Positions 12,329-25,100 of a DNA stretch of 64,000 nucleotides are shown piece by piece. Below the pieces are notes generated by a model, which did no database searches, was not told where the DNA came from, and saw only the letters and a program-made list of their open reading frames with translations. The translations under genes were made by a program, and so were the position numbers. The DNA is taken from the NCBI RefSeq assembly GCF_040054535.1, contig NC_090780.1:15797001-15861000 (forward strand), given 5' to 3'. This DNA comes from Antennarius striatus (lineage: Eukaryota > Chordata > Actinopteri > Lophiiformes > Antennariidae). How positions within the stretch are numbered: the first letter of the stretch is position 1; every line of letters begins with the position of its first letter.

Positions 12329-14007
12329 ATGAAGGACATGGCTGCAACGGCAATGCTGACTGTAATTTTCATGATCCCTTACATATGTGAGGGAGGTGAG
12401 GTCTCTTTTAATACACAGCATGACTTACACTTCAACCTCTCTGATATCTGGGGAAGTAATGCCTCTATGTCTGTTTATATGATAGCACTGCTAAGAAAAT
12501 CATCAGCAACAAACTTCCTCCAAAAAGTCAGAGAGAAGCGTGCATCAGATTGCTTCCTTGGAAGCTGCAGCCTAGAGGTCGACGAGGCCGGAGAAGTGAT
12601 GGAGCTGGATGTGGAATATGTAAGTTCTCTTTTAAGTGAAGTACTTCTACTTTATATTTGTATTAAATTTATTTCCAAGTGAAATATTGCACTTTTTCAC
12701 TCCACATCATTTTTTGTCAGATATAATGCCTTATTCTAGTTTACTTATTCCTATAATGCAAAATATTCCAAAAATCAATTTTAATGTATTATTGTTGTTT
12801 ATAAATCTGTTACCAATTGAAATATTTGTAACATAATTTAAATTAATTTTAGTTACAAGTACTAAAATACAATAATGTTTAACTTTATATTATATATTTT
12901 GACATTAAGACTTCTGCATTCATTGCTTTTACATAACATTTATTTCATTAATGAATGCACTTAAAAATAGGTTTGACATTTGTCAAGATTATAGAGGAGT
13001 GTGGATGTTCAGCAATCACTCTCACAAACCACACAGTTTCATTTTCAAGATCAATTCATCAATTATTACAATTATTTTTATGGTTGGAATAAAAAACAAA
13101 AATTTCACATGAAAATAATGATGTCTGCGATCACCTTAGTGTCAGAAGATTTATTCATGACATTGATGTTGGTCTCTTAAAGATGTAATTTATTACATTC
13201 TTTACTTTTCTATCTATTAACTTATTGTATCTGTAAACATTGTCAACAAAAATTCTTCCGTAGGAACTGGATATCATCCGGTTTGGGCAGCTGAGTATTT
13301 GCAAAGAGGGAGATTCCATCCCCATGAAACTAAACATGATGAATAAACACCATGTCCTGAGATATAGCCTCAGATTGGAGAGAAGAAGAGCACTTCTGTT
13401 TAGGTGTAACTAAATCATGCAAATCACTCAGGCATTTACCATTTCTGTTTCCTAACAGGCTTGCAGTCTGAAAACAGAGTGAAGGCAGGCCATTAATGTT
13501 GACTTTGTTACTTAGTGCACCTGCAATGAATATCAGATGACCGTCATGAAAGCCAGCTCAGAGGCGGAATGTGATCAACTAGAGTTTCTAATAAGGTTAC
13601 AGATTTTTTGGTACATGGTCTTTTGGCTCACTCAAAAGCCTGCTATAAACCTTTATAGAGACAGACAGTCAGTGAAACACATACTGCATGCATGATATAA
13701 GCAGTCAGAGTTACTACTGTTTATTGTTCTGTATATTGTAGAGGACATTTACAATAACTCTAACAATGTATTTATAGGAGGACACGCCCAGCCTTTTGCA
13801 AAATGGAGATTCTGCTCATACAGAACCAAACGATGTAAGCTTTAATATAACTATATCAAATGTTCAGAATCTAATATGAATGTAGTGTTGTTGAATTGTT
13901 ATTTTAAAATGATTAAAACCTATTCCACACAAAAAGTCTAAAACACATTTGTCTTATAACAGAGTTCTGCAGGAGAAGCTGTGTTGGACGAAGGATCTGG
14001 GATGTAG
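12329..14007 (+). CDS. putative small secreted-protein gene, unrecognised, 2-4 exons
   Basis: I do not recognise this gene. A candidate first exon (12329-12619, 97 codons) starts MKDMAATAMLTVIFMIPYIC, a plausible signal peptide. It has Asn-Leu-Ser and Asn-Ala-Ser glycosylation sites and a basic stretch, KVREKR, before a DCFLGSC pair of cysteines. It ends at a GTAAGT donor in phase 0. Exon 2 (13264-13413, after TTCCGTAG) continues ELDIIRFGQLSICKEG and stops at TAA, giving 146 aa with four mature cysteines. Two further phase-0 exons are possible: 13778-13834 (EDTPSLLQNGDSAHTEPND) and 13963-14007 (ends GSGM stop). If exon 2 were skipped they would give a 130-aa form with an acidic tail. A second donor in exon 2 (TTTAG/GTGTAA) is in a different phase. 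AATAAA motifs lie at 14352 and near 14365. It could be a lineage-specific gene, an Ig-like or cytokine-like protein, or a decayed gene. Confidence 0.35.
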
Positions 14008-15985
14008 CCAAAAGATAGCACAACAACCATGTTGTTGTTGGATTAAGGTCATCTGGCAATATATTATACGTATAAAATGCAAATCACCAAGATGAACCAC
14101 TGAGCAAATGATTATGAGATTGTTTATTTCAAGAATTAATTTCTAATCAAAGGAATTTAAAATATTAAGAACAATAGTGAAGAAGATATTAGTATTTTTT
14201 TATCTTCAATTGTCATTGTTTTAAGTTTAACAGCTGATACTTCTATTAGGCATAATTCTGCAACTATCGATGTAAGAGAGAAAATAGGTCCATTAGAGAA
14301 TTTAATTACAAATATCAGTTAATGTACACTGCACATGTGTGAAATATTTAAAATAAATATTCAATAAAGGATTTGTTTAATTCAGAAGTCTGTTATAGCT
14401 AGCATTTGAAATTGTATGTTAAATTCTTTAAAGTGCAACATAACCATTTTCAATGGGAGTTTTACGCAAACCTTTATTAAAACTATGTTTTAATAAAGGT
14501 CCCATAGGATAAAACTACAATATGTATTAATAAAGGTTATTCATTTGGTCTTATTTTGTTGTAAACCGAAGGTATGGGTGAGTGAGGCATTAAGAAAAAG
14601 TAGTGTAATGTACCATAAAGGGAAACACATGAATGAAGTGTTTTCTTCTTGGGTAGTAAAAGGTGACAAGTGATTGGGAGTACATCATGAAATTAAAGCA
14701 TTTGTATCTTAACTTTAATAAGCATTAATTTCATATAAAATGCTTATTTATAGCTACAACTTCTAGAATTAGGCGATTGCATTTTGATTATATTTTTAAA
14801 AGAGACACCAAACTGAAGTCAAAAATCATATATCTAATGAATGAGTTATCTATTTTTGATGATTTATGGATTTATGGAATCTTTACTCCTTTTTGTATTG
14901 AAAATGATGAACACTTGTGTAAGTCCTCCTATTGAATCACAAGCTCAAAGTTCTCCTGTGGCCTTTTTGAAAAGATTGTAGCAACAACAACAACTACAAA
15001 ATACACAGAAGAAACCACATCCTACAGGCTTTTGAATTCACACCAAAACTGCCAGTATTTTTTTCATAAGTGTAATGTGACTTCACCAGCTTAAAATTCT
15101 GACCCAACCCTATTTGTGTTCCTTTGTTGTTGTTTCTGCGTTGATGTTACGCTAATAGGGTTAGGATTTGTTTATCTTATGGTCAAAACAATGCAGGGAA
15201 TCAGTACTAGCTAATTTAACTAGTAATCATTGTATCACATGGAAATACCTCCCTGACTTAAAAGAAAATGTCCAACCCTTGGAGCAGCAGAATTTATTTT
15301 TTTAATTCTGTAAATGATATGAAACAATGTAATTTCTATGTATATGTCAGCCTCATAGGAGGGTTGCAACTCTATAAATGACAGTATCAAGTGCGTTCAT
15401 TTCTCATGTAAAGAATGAAACATGTAACTAAAAATAAAATGCTATGTAGTTTACTCCCCCCTCTGTCACATGCTCATCATGGGCTTTACTGGTCACTTTT
15501 ACTCACATATTTGCAGGACAGATGGCGACTGGAATGAATGAGAGGTGGAAAAACACATATTGTCTTCTATTTTGAATATTTAATATATCATGTAGACATG
15601 TTTAAGTATGAGTTCAATACAATAATGAGTTATAAAATATATAATGTGATGAGTTAATAATGTAGTTATGTAAAGTGCGCAACATGCTATGTCTTTAATT
15701 TTACCTTCAGTGTGTCTTATAATATGTAAGTCTTTATATGACAATGTGGAAATCAAGTAAAACAATATTTACTGTGCATTTTCATTTATTTAAATATTAT
15801 TTTCAGGAAAATGGGAATCATAAATAATATAGAAATAATATTTCTACTACAAATTTATATATTAATATTAATTTTTGGAGAAATAGCGTAAAATCGATAT
15901 TATGGTAACACCAATAATCACAAAACATGCTATTTTTCTGGTTTATTTGGTAGCTATTTTACTCCAAGCATCAATAGTTTTCCTC
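14008..15985. other. intergenic, between the putative gene and vamp3
   Basis: AT-rich DNA without a supportable gene. One tract (15281-15378) recurs in inverted orientation at about 30430-30530. Frames here are short and unrecognised. Confidence 0.5.
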
Positions 15986-15989
15986 TTTC

Positions 15990-16108
15990 CGATAGTACCG
16001 GAAGGCAGCACGAACGACAGCACTAACGGTTACGGCCTGACACCGAGACTCAAGATTGCAGGGAACAAGTGACGACGTTGACTTTCACTGATTTTTTCCT
16101 TTCACAAT
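15990..16108 (+). promoter_or_regulatory. vamp3: vamp3 first exon (5' UTR) and nearby promoter
   Basis: Exon 1 ends at 16108 with ...TTCACAAT before the donor GTAAGT, so it carries the 5' UTR and only the first two bases of the start codon. The upstream limit is inferred: sequence from about 15890 to 16150 is conserved in inverted copy 2 (36020-36300 on the minus strand). No TATA box is obvious just upstream, so the exact transcription start cannot be read. Confidence 0.55.
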
Positions 16109-19100
16109 GTAAGTCCACTATATTTCTACCACAAGTTTTCAAGTAATCAAATGATTTACCTAGTAAAACTTGTAGAACATGCTGGCCTTCCGGGTGGTTT
16201 GGTGAAAAAGGATTGTAGACAAAACAACGCCCAAAACTTTGCTACTAGCATGCAACAAGTGCTAGAACGTCATAGCTACTTTCCTCAGGTTTAAAAAAAA
16301 AAAAAAAAAGCTAGCCGTCACAGAATAACATTAGAGATTTGTAACTTTCACTGACAGGAACCATGTCAACATTCCTTTATTAGTTGCTTAAACGTTTAAC
16401 AATAAAATGTATGGGGTGCTGACATAGCGTCTTCAACTTCGGAAATAGTGACTTTCGACGAGCTACATGCTAGTTTAGCACTGAACTGTCACGAGCTGGC
16501 ACTTTGTAGTTGTTGGTGTGTTTTTTGTTTATCTTTTTTGATGTGTTTTTATTAGGCAAGATACGTGCATATTTATATTGAAACAAAAATAAAACAGCCC
16601 GATATTAATTACTTGTAAATATTGTAGCATCAATGTGAACACTCTTGCAAGTAGCTTTGTCGTCTGCTGACAACAGGAAATGTACATGAAGCTAACACTG
16701 ACACGGTATATGTTGCAGCTAACTTCACTGAACTTGGCCGCGTTACAGTAACACGGTGCAAAGCAAAACATTTAATGAAGAACCCTTTGTTTTCCTAAAT
16801 GCATTAACCTTCCTCATTCCTGCATCTACATTCATACCTAATCTTATATCACACATCGCAAAGGAAGTGTGTCTGAAAATTGATAATTTAAGTTTTAAAA
16901 TAATTAGTAGCTCAAAATGTACACATGAACCTTTATGTTGTAAATTAGTTTCACATCCGGTTTAACCATTGTTTAGAATGTTTTTCTGTAATGAAGAAAT
17001 TATTTTTAAAAGTGATTTTATGATTACAAACATATTGCAGACATCCATCCATCCATCCATCCACCTTCCACCGTTTATCCGTAGTCAGGTCACGGGGGCA
17101 GCAGCTTCAACAGGGAGCCCCATACTTCCCTTTCCCCGGCCACTACCACCAGCTCTGGCTGGGGGATCCCAAGGTGTTTCCAGGCCAGTGTTGAGATATA
17201 ATCCCTCGGGTCTGCCCGAGGTCTCCTCCCAGCTGGACGTACCAGAAACACCTCCCTAGGGAGGCGTCCCGGAGGCATCCGCACCAGATGCCCAAATCCC
17301 CTCAACTGATTCCTTTCCACGCGAAGGAGCAGCGGCTCTACTCTGAGCCCCTAGCGAACAGCAGTGTTTCTCACCTTATCTCTAAGGGAGACACCAGCTA
17401 TCCGTCTGAGAAATCCCATTTCAGCCGCTTGTATCTGTGATCTCGTTCTTTCGGTCATGACCCATCGCTCATAACCATAGGTGAGGGTAAGAATGAAGAT
17501 TGAACGGTAGATGGAGAGCTTCACCTCAATTGAATACATCTTTTAGTTGAGAACATAGCACGTGACCATAACCACCTCATAGGAGTTTTTACTTCTGTCA
17601 TCCAATTGAGAAATTTATATGTATGTTGTTGGCGCTGTAAACACATACTGTTTCTATGAGAAAATAGTGGAAAGATGTTTACATTTTTATGACTTCTCTA
17701 ACCAGGATCTTTGCCCTGTATTGTTGAGTCACGGTGTGGATCCTGTGGTGTACAAAGTGGATGTCTGACAAATAGCAAGCATAAAGCCATTGGGAGCCAT
17801 TCAATATGCAATGTCATTACCATACAAACAAGTGAAACTAATTCCTATGACAAAAATGTTAATGTGCATTTAAGATTATTTTGCATTTACGAACATATTT
17901 AATTTTTAGGAGCTATTTAGTGTTTAGTTTGTTGTTAATATTACATTTTTAAGTTAAAAAAATCTAAATCAAAACAATTGGTCAAATGGAAAATAAGTTT
18001 TCCTTATAAACTTGTAATTATTTGCCACAGGGAAATAGAAATTAAAATTTTAAATTTTGTATCTCAATTCTGACCATATTTTAAGGGTGACATTTAATCC
18101 TCGTTTTTGTCTAAAATGCTGCAACTCGTTTATATGCTCTGACAAGGTGAAATGTTTGCACTCTGTCAGCCACTCTGCTCATTGGAAAATAATAGCCAGG
18201 TGGCACAAAGAACCGGTATTTGCCTTCTTGCGTTTGTTGTGCATCATAGTAATACCAGGTTTTATTGATTAATACTTTGTCAAAGCTTCCTGCACCCAGT
18301 AATTTTCTTCAGTGTGTTGCTGCTTGGTAACTTTTCTATTTCAGGGAAGATATCCTGAATTATACAGTTTAAATTACATCAACAGAATTTCTTCTTTTTA
18401 TGTTGAAACTGAATGGGGACCATTTTTTGTAAACCTGGAGATATGCATTGAGAGTTTTGGTCGATGACCAGAAGGAAATTGTGTTGGGAAGTGTTTAGTT
18501 TTTACGTTGTGTGATTCAGCACAGAATATCTAGTCTGCAACTACATGCCAACTGATCAGTTTGTACTGCTCAACACAATGGTTTTACCTTGATATCATAT
18601 ACATCTGATATTTTAATTTGAATAGTATATTTTTTAGTGTTGTCAGGCGATTAAAAAAATCAATCTAATTAATTACAGGATTTGTAATTAATTAATCTAA
18701 TCACATTTTAATCTCATACCTGCTTAAGGCCAAATAAAGAATTTGAATTCTAGGACATTACAAAATTGTAGTGCATGACTAATCAATAGAATACACCAAG
18801 AAGAGAAGATTTGAAGGCCACATTTTTATTGGTTAAGTGTGCTTTATAAATGAAATTTAAAAGACAATAGGTCAAGCACATCAGCAAACCAATTAGGCCA
18901 GGTGCATTTCTCAAATATGCAATACAAATACAGTTAAAATAAATAAAATTCAGAAATAAAATAAGGCTGAGTCTCAAATAGGCACATAAGCAGACTCTCA
19001 ATCAAAATGAATACTAAAGCTGACTCAATACAGCAATTCAAAATGAATAGTATAACGTGCCTCTAAATCAGGCAACATCAATAGCAAGATGCCAACAGGC

Positions 19101-22100
19101 ATTTAAAAGGGTAAGCTAACGTTACAGGAAATGACAACAGACAACTCTGTATCCTTGACATGTTTTGCATTTAAATGATACGTTAGGCTGGAGCTGCTGC
19201 GGTGATATGAAAATTCTCTTTTACAAAATGTACAAATCACTGTGTTTTTGTCGATAGTCCGGTCTTTGTAAACTTTCTGCCCAAAGGTCCGAGTGGGCTT
19301 GGCTCGTTCTCCTGTGTCGCGTCCATCTCTGTTGTCAGTCACCCTGCTTTTGACTAATGGTGCAAGTATGAAGTGACGTCACTGGAGCCTACGGATCCCT
19401 CAATGGGCCAAATTAAAAATGCTTGCGCATTGACTTGCCACTCACGATTAATTGCGTTAATTTTTATAGTGCGTTAATTTGCAGCGTAATTAAACTAATT
19501 AACACGTTAAACTGACAGCCCTAATATTTTTATCAGTGCCCTACATTGTCAGTTTTATTTGTTGCTTTGTCATGAGGGATGTTGCAGACATCATAAATGT
19601 TTAGTGTTTTCTTTTTAGCATGCATGGGTGTGCCCACTTGCTTGTAGCTTATACACTAATTGCTTTGCATTTAAAAGAAAATGGGTATCCGTCTTCAGCG
19701 GTCTCGACTATTTCTCCAAGTCTGTTATGTCTCAGTATATGTTTTAAACCACCATACTGGTTTCTGTCATTGAGCAATAATAAATCATGCTTAACCCCTA
19801 TATATTTCATGTTATTTTCTCATGATAATTTCTGTTAAAACAGAACAATGTCACTTCAGTGTGAAAGTTTCTAATGACAGTGCTTAAAAATAACGTGAAA
19901 TGAATTTTGAGCATAGTGCTGCTAATAAAATACTAAGTTGAAGTCTAAAGCAGGAGCATTTTCTTTTTCATGTGTTTGTATGTTTGTATTGTTCAAACAA
20001 ACTTCAACAAAATTTTTTAAAGGTTTTAGTGTTGTAAAGCAGCGGTTCCCAACCATTTTTGCGCCACGAACCGGTTTCATCTAAGACAATATTTTCACGT
20101 ACCGGCCTTCATTTGTTTGATGATCGTTAATGATGCCAGGACACCTGTAGTCTAATAATAAATCATCCGCAGTTGTTTTATATAAAATGCAGGCATCAAC
20201 AGACAATAAACAAACTTTTTTTTCATAAATTGACAATCAACATCTCTGTAACGAAATAATTGTCAGAAATAATTATGTTAAAAACTCGATTGAAGTGACT
20301 GAACTGATGAGGTTCATTTTGAAATATAGCGAGTCACAATTGGTCCATTCAGTGTAGGAGAACTACTGATCATTTCCAATAAAAGGGTGAACAATTACAT
20401 CAAATAATAATAATTACAATAATGAATGAAAGTGGTTGAGGACCGCTGATCTAGGAGAAACGGGAGACAATTACACCTGAAGTGTGTTCCGGCCGTCCGG
20501 TCTGCTCCGCAGTTCGGTTTTCTTTACGGTCACTGCAAAGAATCCCGCTCCACAAAGACAAGAGGTTGGAAATGGAAGCAGGGTTTTTGTTACTTTTTGG
20601 GCGATCTCAGGATTATCTGCCTTGACTTTAATCCAGAACACTTGCGATGTTGTGGGCGCTTAATTGTGTGGGCTGAAAACCTGTCACGTGACTTAGACCT
20701 ATCAAGCGGGACAGACGCATGCATTCGTCTGTGCGTCATTCCGCACAGCCATCACTTTTCAAAATAAAACATCTTTCAGACTCTGAAATAAATAAAACGG
20801 GAGTAATGCAAATTATTTTTTCTTTCTGTGTGGTACCAAATGACCCACGGACCGGTACCGGGGGCTGGGGACCACTGTTGTAAAGCATTAGTTCGAAGTA
20901 TTAAGCTCACCACTGAATTGTTTGATTTTTTAAATGTATGTACCAGGGTATAGAAACACTTTGAAGGTGGGTTTCATTTTGGTGTACCAGATTTTACAGG
21001 GGGTGGCACGGTGTCGCAGGAGGTAGTACTGTCGCCTCATAGCAAGATGGTTCCGGGTTCTGACAATTACATTACTGCTTTGAAGCGGGATGTAATAAAA
21101 GGCTTGGCTAAGTTGGTGAAAATTAAAAATCAGATTGCGTAGTCTACTACAGTGTTTCCTTATGTTTACTGATCTACGACTTTACAAGTTATCAGTGAAT
21201 TTGTTGTACATATTTTAATACATAACTGCATGTGACAACAGTTAATTTTTGCAAATGTGTTTTTTTGTTTGTAATCACCAAAAAAAGACATTTAATTAAA
21301 TTTAAAATTTAATATACTACTTTTGATCCCTGAAGGGAAATTAAGAATGCACACTCTAGCTAATGATTCAAACGCATGCATATACTGTATGTATTAGTGT
21401 GTAGCACACACACATATACACAAGGGGGCCTGTAGGCATGCAAGGGAGGTAGAGTGGCAGGCAGCTCCATCTTGGTGCGCCTTAAATGAGCAATTTGTAA
21501 AGGGGACGGCACCTTGCTCAAGGGCGCCTCGGCAGTGCTCCAGAGGTGAGCTGACACCTCCCACTGTCAGCTCACCTCCGGGTATTTTTTGGGCGGGAGC
21601 GGGAATTGAACCGCCGATCTTGAAATCATAGGACGACCCGCTCTACCGCCTGCTTTACCACTGAGCCACTGCCATCCCTGAGCCACTGCCGCCCCATGTA
21701 TTATGTGAGATAGTTTTTAAACAAAATCTGCATAAATCTTTCATTGTTTCGCCAGGTCAGCCATTGGTCCAGAAGGTTCTGGTGCACCGTCAGGCAATCG
21801 ACGCCTGCAACAGACCCAGGCCCAAGTAGATGAGGTAAGATATATTTCTAACAAAACCCAATCAAGTGCCATATACTGTAGTATACAAGCTGATACAAGC
21901 TGCTTGACATACAAGTCATTTGAGATACAAGGCGTTGCGCTGTTCATATTTTTGTTAAACATACAAGCAAAATCCTGGATACGAGCCATGCTTTGGGAAA
22001 CTACGGCTAGTTGGTGGATAGATACTACGTCAGCTGAGACCCAATATCGTTCTCTTTTGCCGAGTAAAGATGTAATGTGCATATGCAGATGACTTCTGTG

Positions 22101-25100
22101 TTTGTTTTCATACAATCATTGTTTACATAAGTTGTTTATTATTAACCTGCATGTCTATTGATTTATAAAACCAATAGACATGCATTTAGACTGGCTTGGG
22201 GATTTTTTACAAGGCTGGTAGGATTAAAAATGAGTTCAGTTATTTTAAATGGGGAAATTTTGTTTGATATACGAGTTCAGTCACGGAACAGATTAAACTC
22301 CTATGAGGTACTACTGTATTTATTTTCAAACGGTCCGACATTGATTAAGTCCTACCAATAGATTTACAATTCACGTATGCCCTAAAATGAGTAATATACC
22401 TACTTGGAGGCGGCAGTAACTCAGTCGGTAGAGCGGGCGTCCTATGGTCACAGATTCGATTCCCGCTCCCGACCAGCCATCCTCGGAGCGTGACCTGACA
22501 GTGGGAGGTGTCAGCTCACCTCCAGAGCACTGCCGAGGCGCCCTTGAGCAAGGCACCACCCCCCCACAAGCTGCTGATTTTGGTGTGCACCCAGAAGTCG
22601 CTGCCCATCACTCTGCCTCCCACTGTGTGTATTAACTGCGTGCTGCATTAATAGGCCCCTGGTGTTGGCAGTGCGTTTGTTTCAGGGTCATGTACAAACA
22701 TATGCATGTTCATCAGTAAAAAGAGTGAAAAGATAATTTCCCCAAAAGAGGGACAGTAAAGGTGTGTTTCTTCTGTCTTCTTATTTATTTACTCTATTAT
22801 CTATGGCACTTGCATAGGAGACCATTTAACTCTGCCCCCTGAGAGTCCATCACAAATTAAGAAGATAATGATTTGCAAATCCATTTTGCTATATATTCAT
22901 TCAATTTAAAAATGAGATGAAATATTTATGAAATCATAAAAGGTCTAAGTGAATAAATAAAAATTTCTGTCTCAAGCAGAGACCTACATAACCATTGGAA
23001 GCAGCGTGTGAATCATCACATTGTGAAATCAATAGATCTTCCTTCACATGTCATTTCACATGACCATTTCTTCCCCAGTTCAAATGATATTCAAAACTGT
23101 CAGTAAGCCCACCAGGAAAAAAAGAATGCCAAGTCTGGCTCATTGTGTGGTTTCACTCTTCATTGACTTAATGGTTTTCCATCTCTTTTTTTAGTGATGA
23201 ATGCCCCTCCTGCTCAAAATCTAAACTTTAGCAGCACTCAAAGCCTCTGATTGGCTGTCAGAAGATTATATAATCAAAGGGGTTACATAAGGTCTATGGG
23301 CCTACACACAGCTCTCCAGCTCTCCCCGCCCTGCAGCTTTTTTAGGGGAGGGGCTACAGAAGGGTTTGTAGATCAGTAGACCAAATAGATTATGTTTATT
23401 CTGTGATATTACATGTCTACAAAGGTCTTTGTACTTTGTGGGGTGTGATATGGTTTTTTTCATACAGTGGTATGAAAAAGTTTGGGCACCCCTAATAATT
23501 TTCCAGATTTTCCTTCATAAATCACTGGTGGTTTGGATCAACATTTTCAGTTAAATATATAGCAGATGAACACAGTGGTGTTTGAGAAGTGAAATTAAGT
23601 TTATAGGATTTACAAAAAGTGTGAAATAATTATTTAAACAAAAGTAGTCAGATGCTGGGCAGTGAGCACAGAAGCCCACTACAGGACGTCGGGCCCTCAG
23701 GCCACCCTCATGGAGCCTGTTAGTGATTGTTTGGTCAGAAACATTCACACCAGTGGCCTGCATGAGGTCATTTTGTAGGGCTCTGGCAGTGCTCATCCTG
23801 TTCCTCCTTGCATAGTGGAGCAGATACTGATCCTGCTGAGAGTTTGAGGACCGTCTATGCTCCTGTCCAGCTCTCCTAGAGTAACCAGCTCTCTCCTGGA
23901 ATTTCCTCCATGCTCTTGAAACTGTGCTGGGAGACACAGCAATAACATCACATATTGATGTGCAATTCTGGAGGAGCTGGACTACTCTTCCAACCTTCTG
24001 TAGTGTCCAGGTACCGCCCCATGCTACCAACAGAGATGTTGATCCAAGCCAAATGAAAAACTACAGCAGTAGAAAGTCACTCAGTAAAAATCAGCCAAAA
24101 GAAATGAGGAGGGAAAATCAGTGGCCTCAACCTGGAAAACCATTCCTGTTTTGGGGGCCGTCTCATTGTTGCCCCTCTGATGCACCTGTTATTGATTTCA
24201 TTAACAACAAAGCAGCTGAAACTTGATTAACACCCCCCTCTGTTACGTAACTGACCAGATCAATATCCAAGAAGTTTGACTGATAGGTTATTATACTCAG
24301 AGTGTTCCTTTACTTTTTTTGAGGAGTGTATATTGAAGTGGTTACAATTTTTTAATTAATGTATTTCTAGTGATTAGTTGATCTGCAATGAGGGATTGTC
24401 AGAAGCATTCAAATTCGACACAATGAGCAAACATGCTTTTTATTGTTTCATAGGTGGTGGATATTATGCGTGTTAATGTCGACAAAGTACTGGAGCGGGA
24501 CCAGAAACTGTCTGAACTGGATGATCGAGCAGACGCACTGCAGGCTGGAGCCTCCCAGTTTGAGACTAGTGCTGCTAAGCTGAAGAGGAAGTACTGGTGG
24601 AAGAACTGCAAGGTGCCTAAAGACTATATTGTTTTTAAAACTAGAACTTGGTTTCCTCCCTTTAAGTATTAACACCTAGAATTTGTTTTATACTAAAGGT
24701 CCCTCAATAGTAAATGTAATCAATCAAATTGGTTTTGATTAACATAAATTCTGGCATAAGTAACTGCTTCTTTGGTGCGTTTTCAACCCTGCTGCTTAAA
24801 TGTAAATGTGGCTAATATACAGATTTTTACGTGCTGAAGGCCTCCAGTGGCAGGAAGGAAGAATAAGAGCGAGGCAACAGGGTTGAAGAGATGGAAGAGG
24901 ACACACTGTAGTTTAAGTGTGTTTTGTACAGACTTTTTGTACAGTGTGCACACACCGTATGGTGGAAAACATGCAAAGAATGCCATATGGTGCAGATTTT
25001 AAATTAAACACAATCTGGCTGTTAAAGTAAGAAACAGAACTGCTGCGCGTAAGTTTGAAATAACTGAATTGATGGCGAGGTGTTGGAGACTGCAGAATTA

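Noticed and set aside
20680..20690. CACGTG E-box in vamp3 intron 1
   Set aside because: Lies within a hAT element, so it came with the transposon; no reason to link it to clock control.
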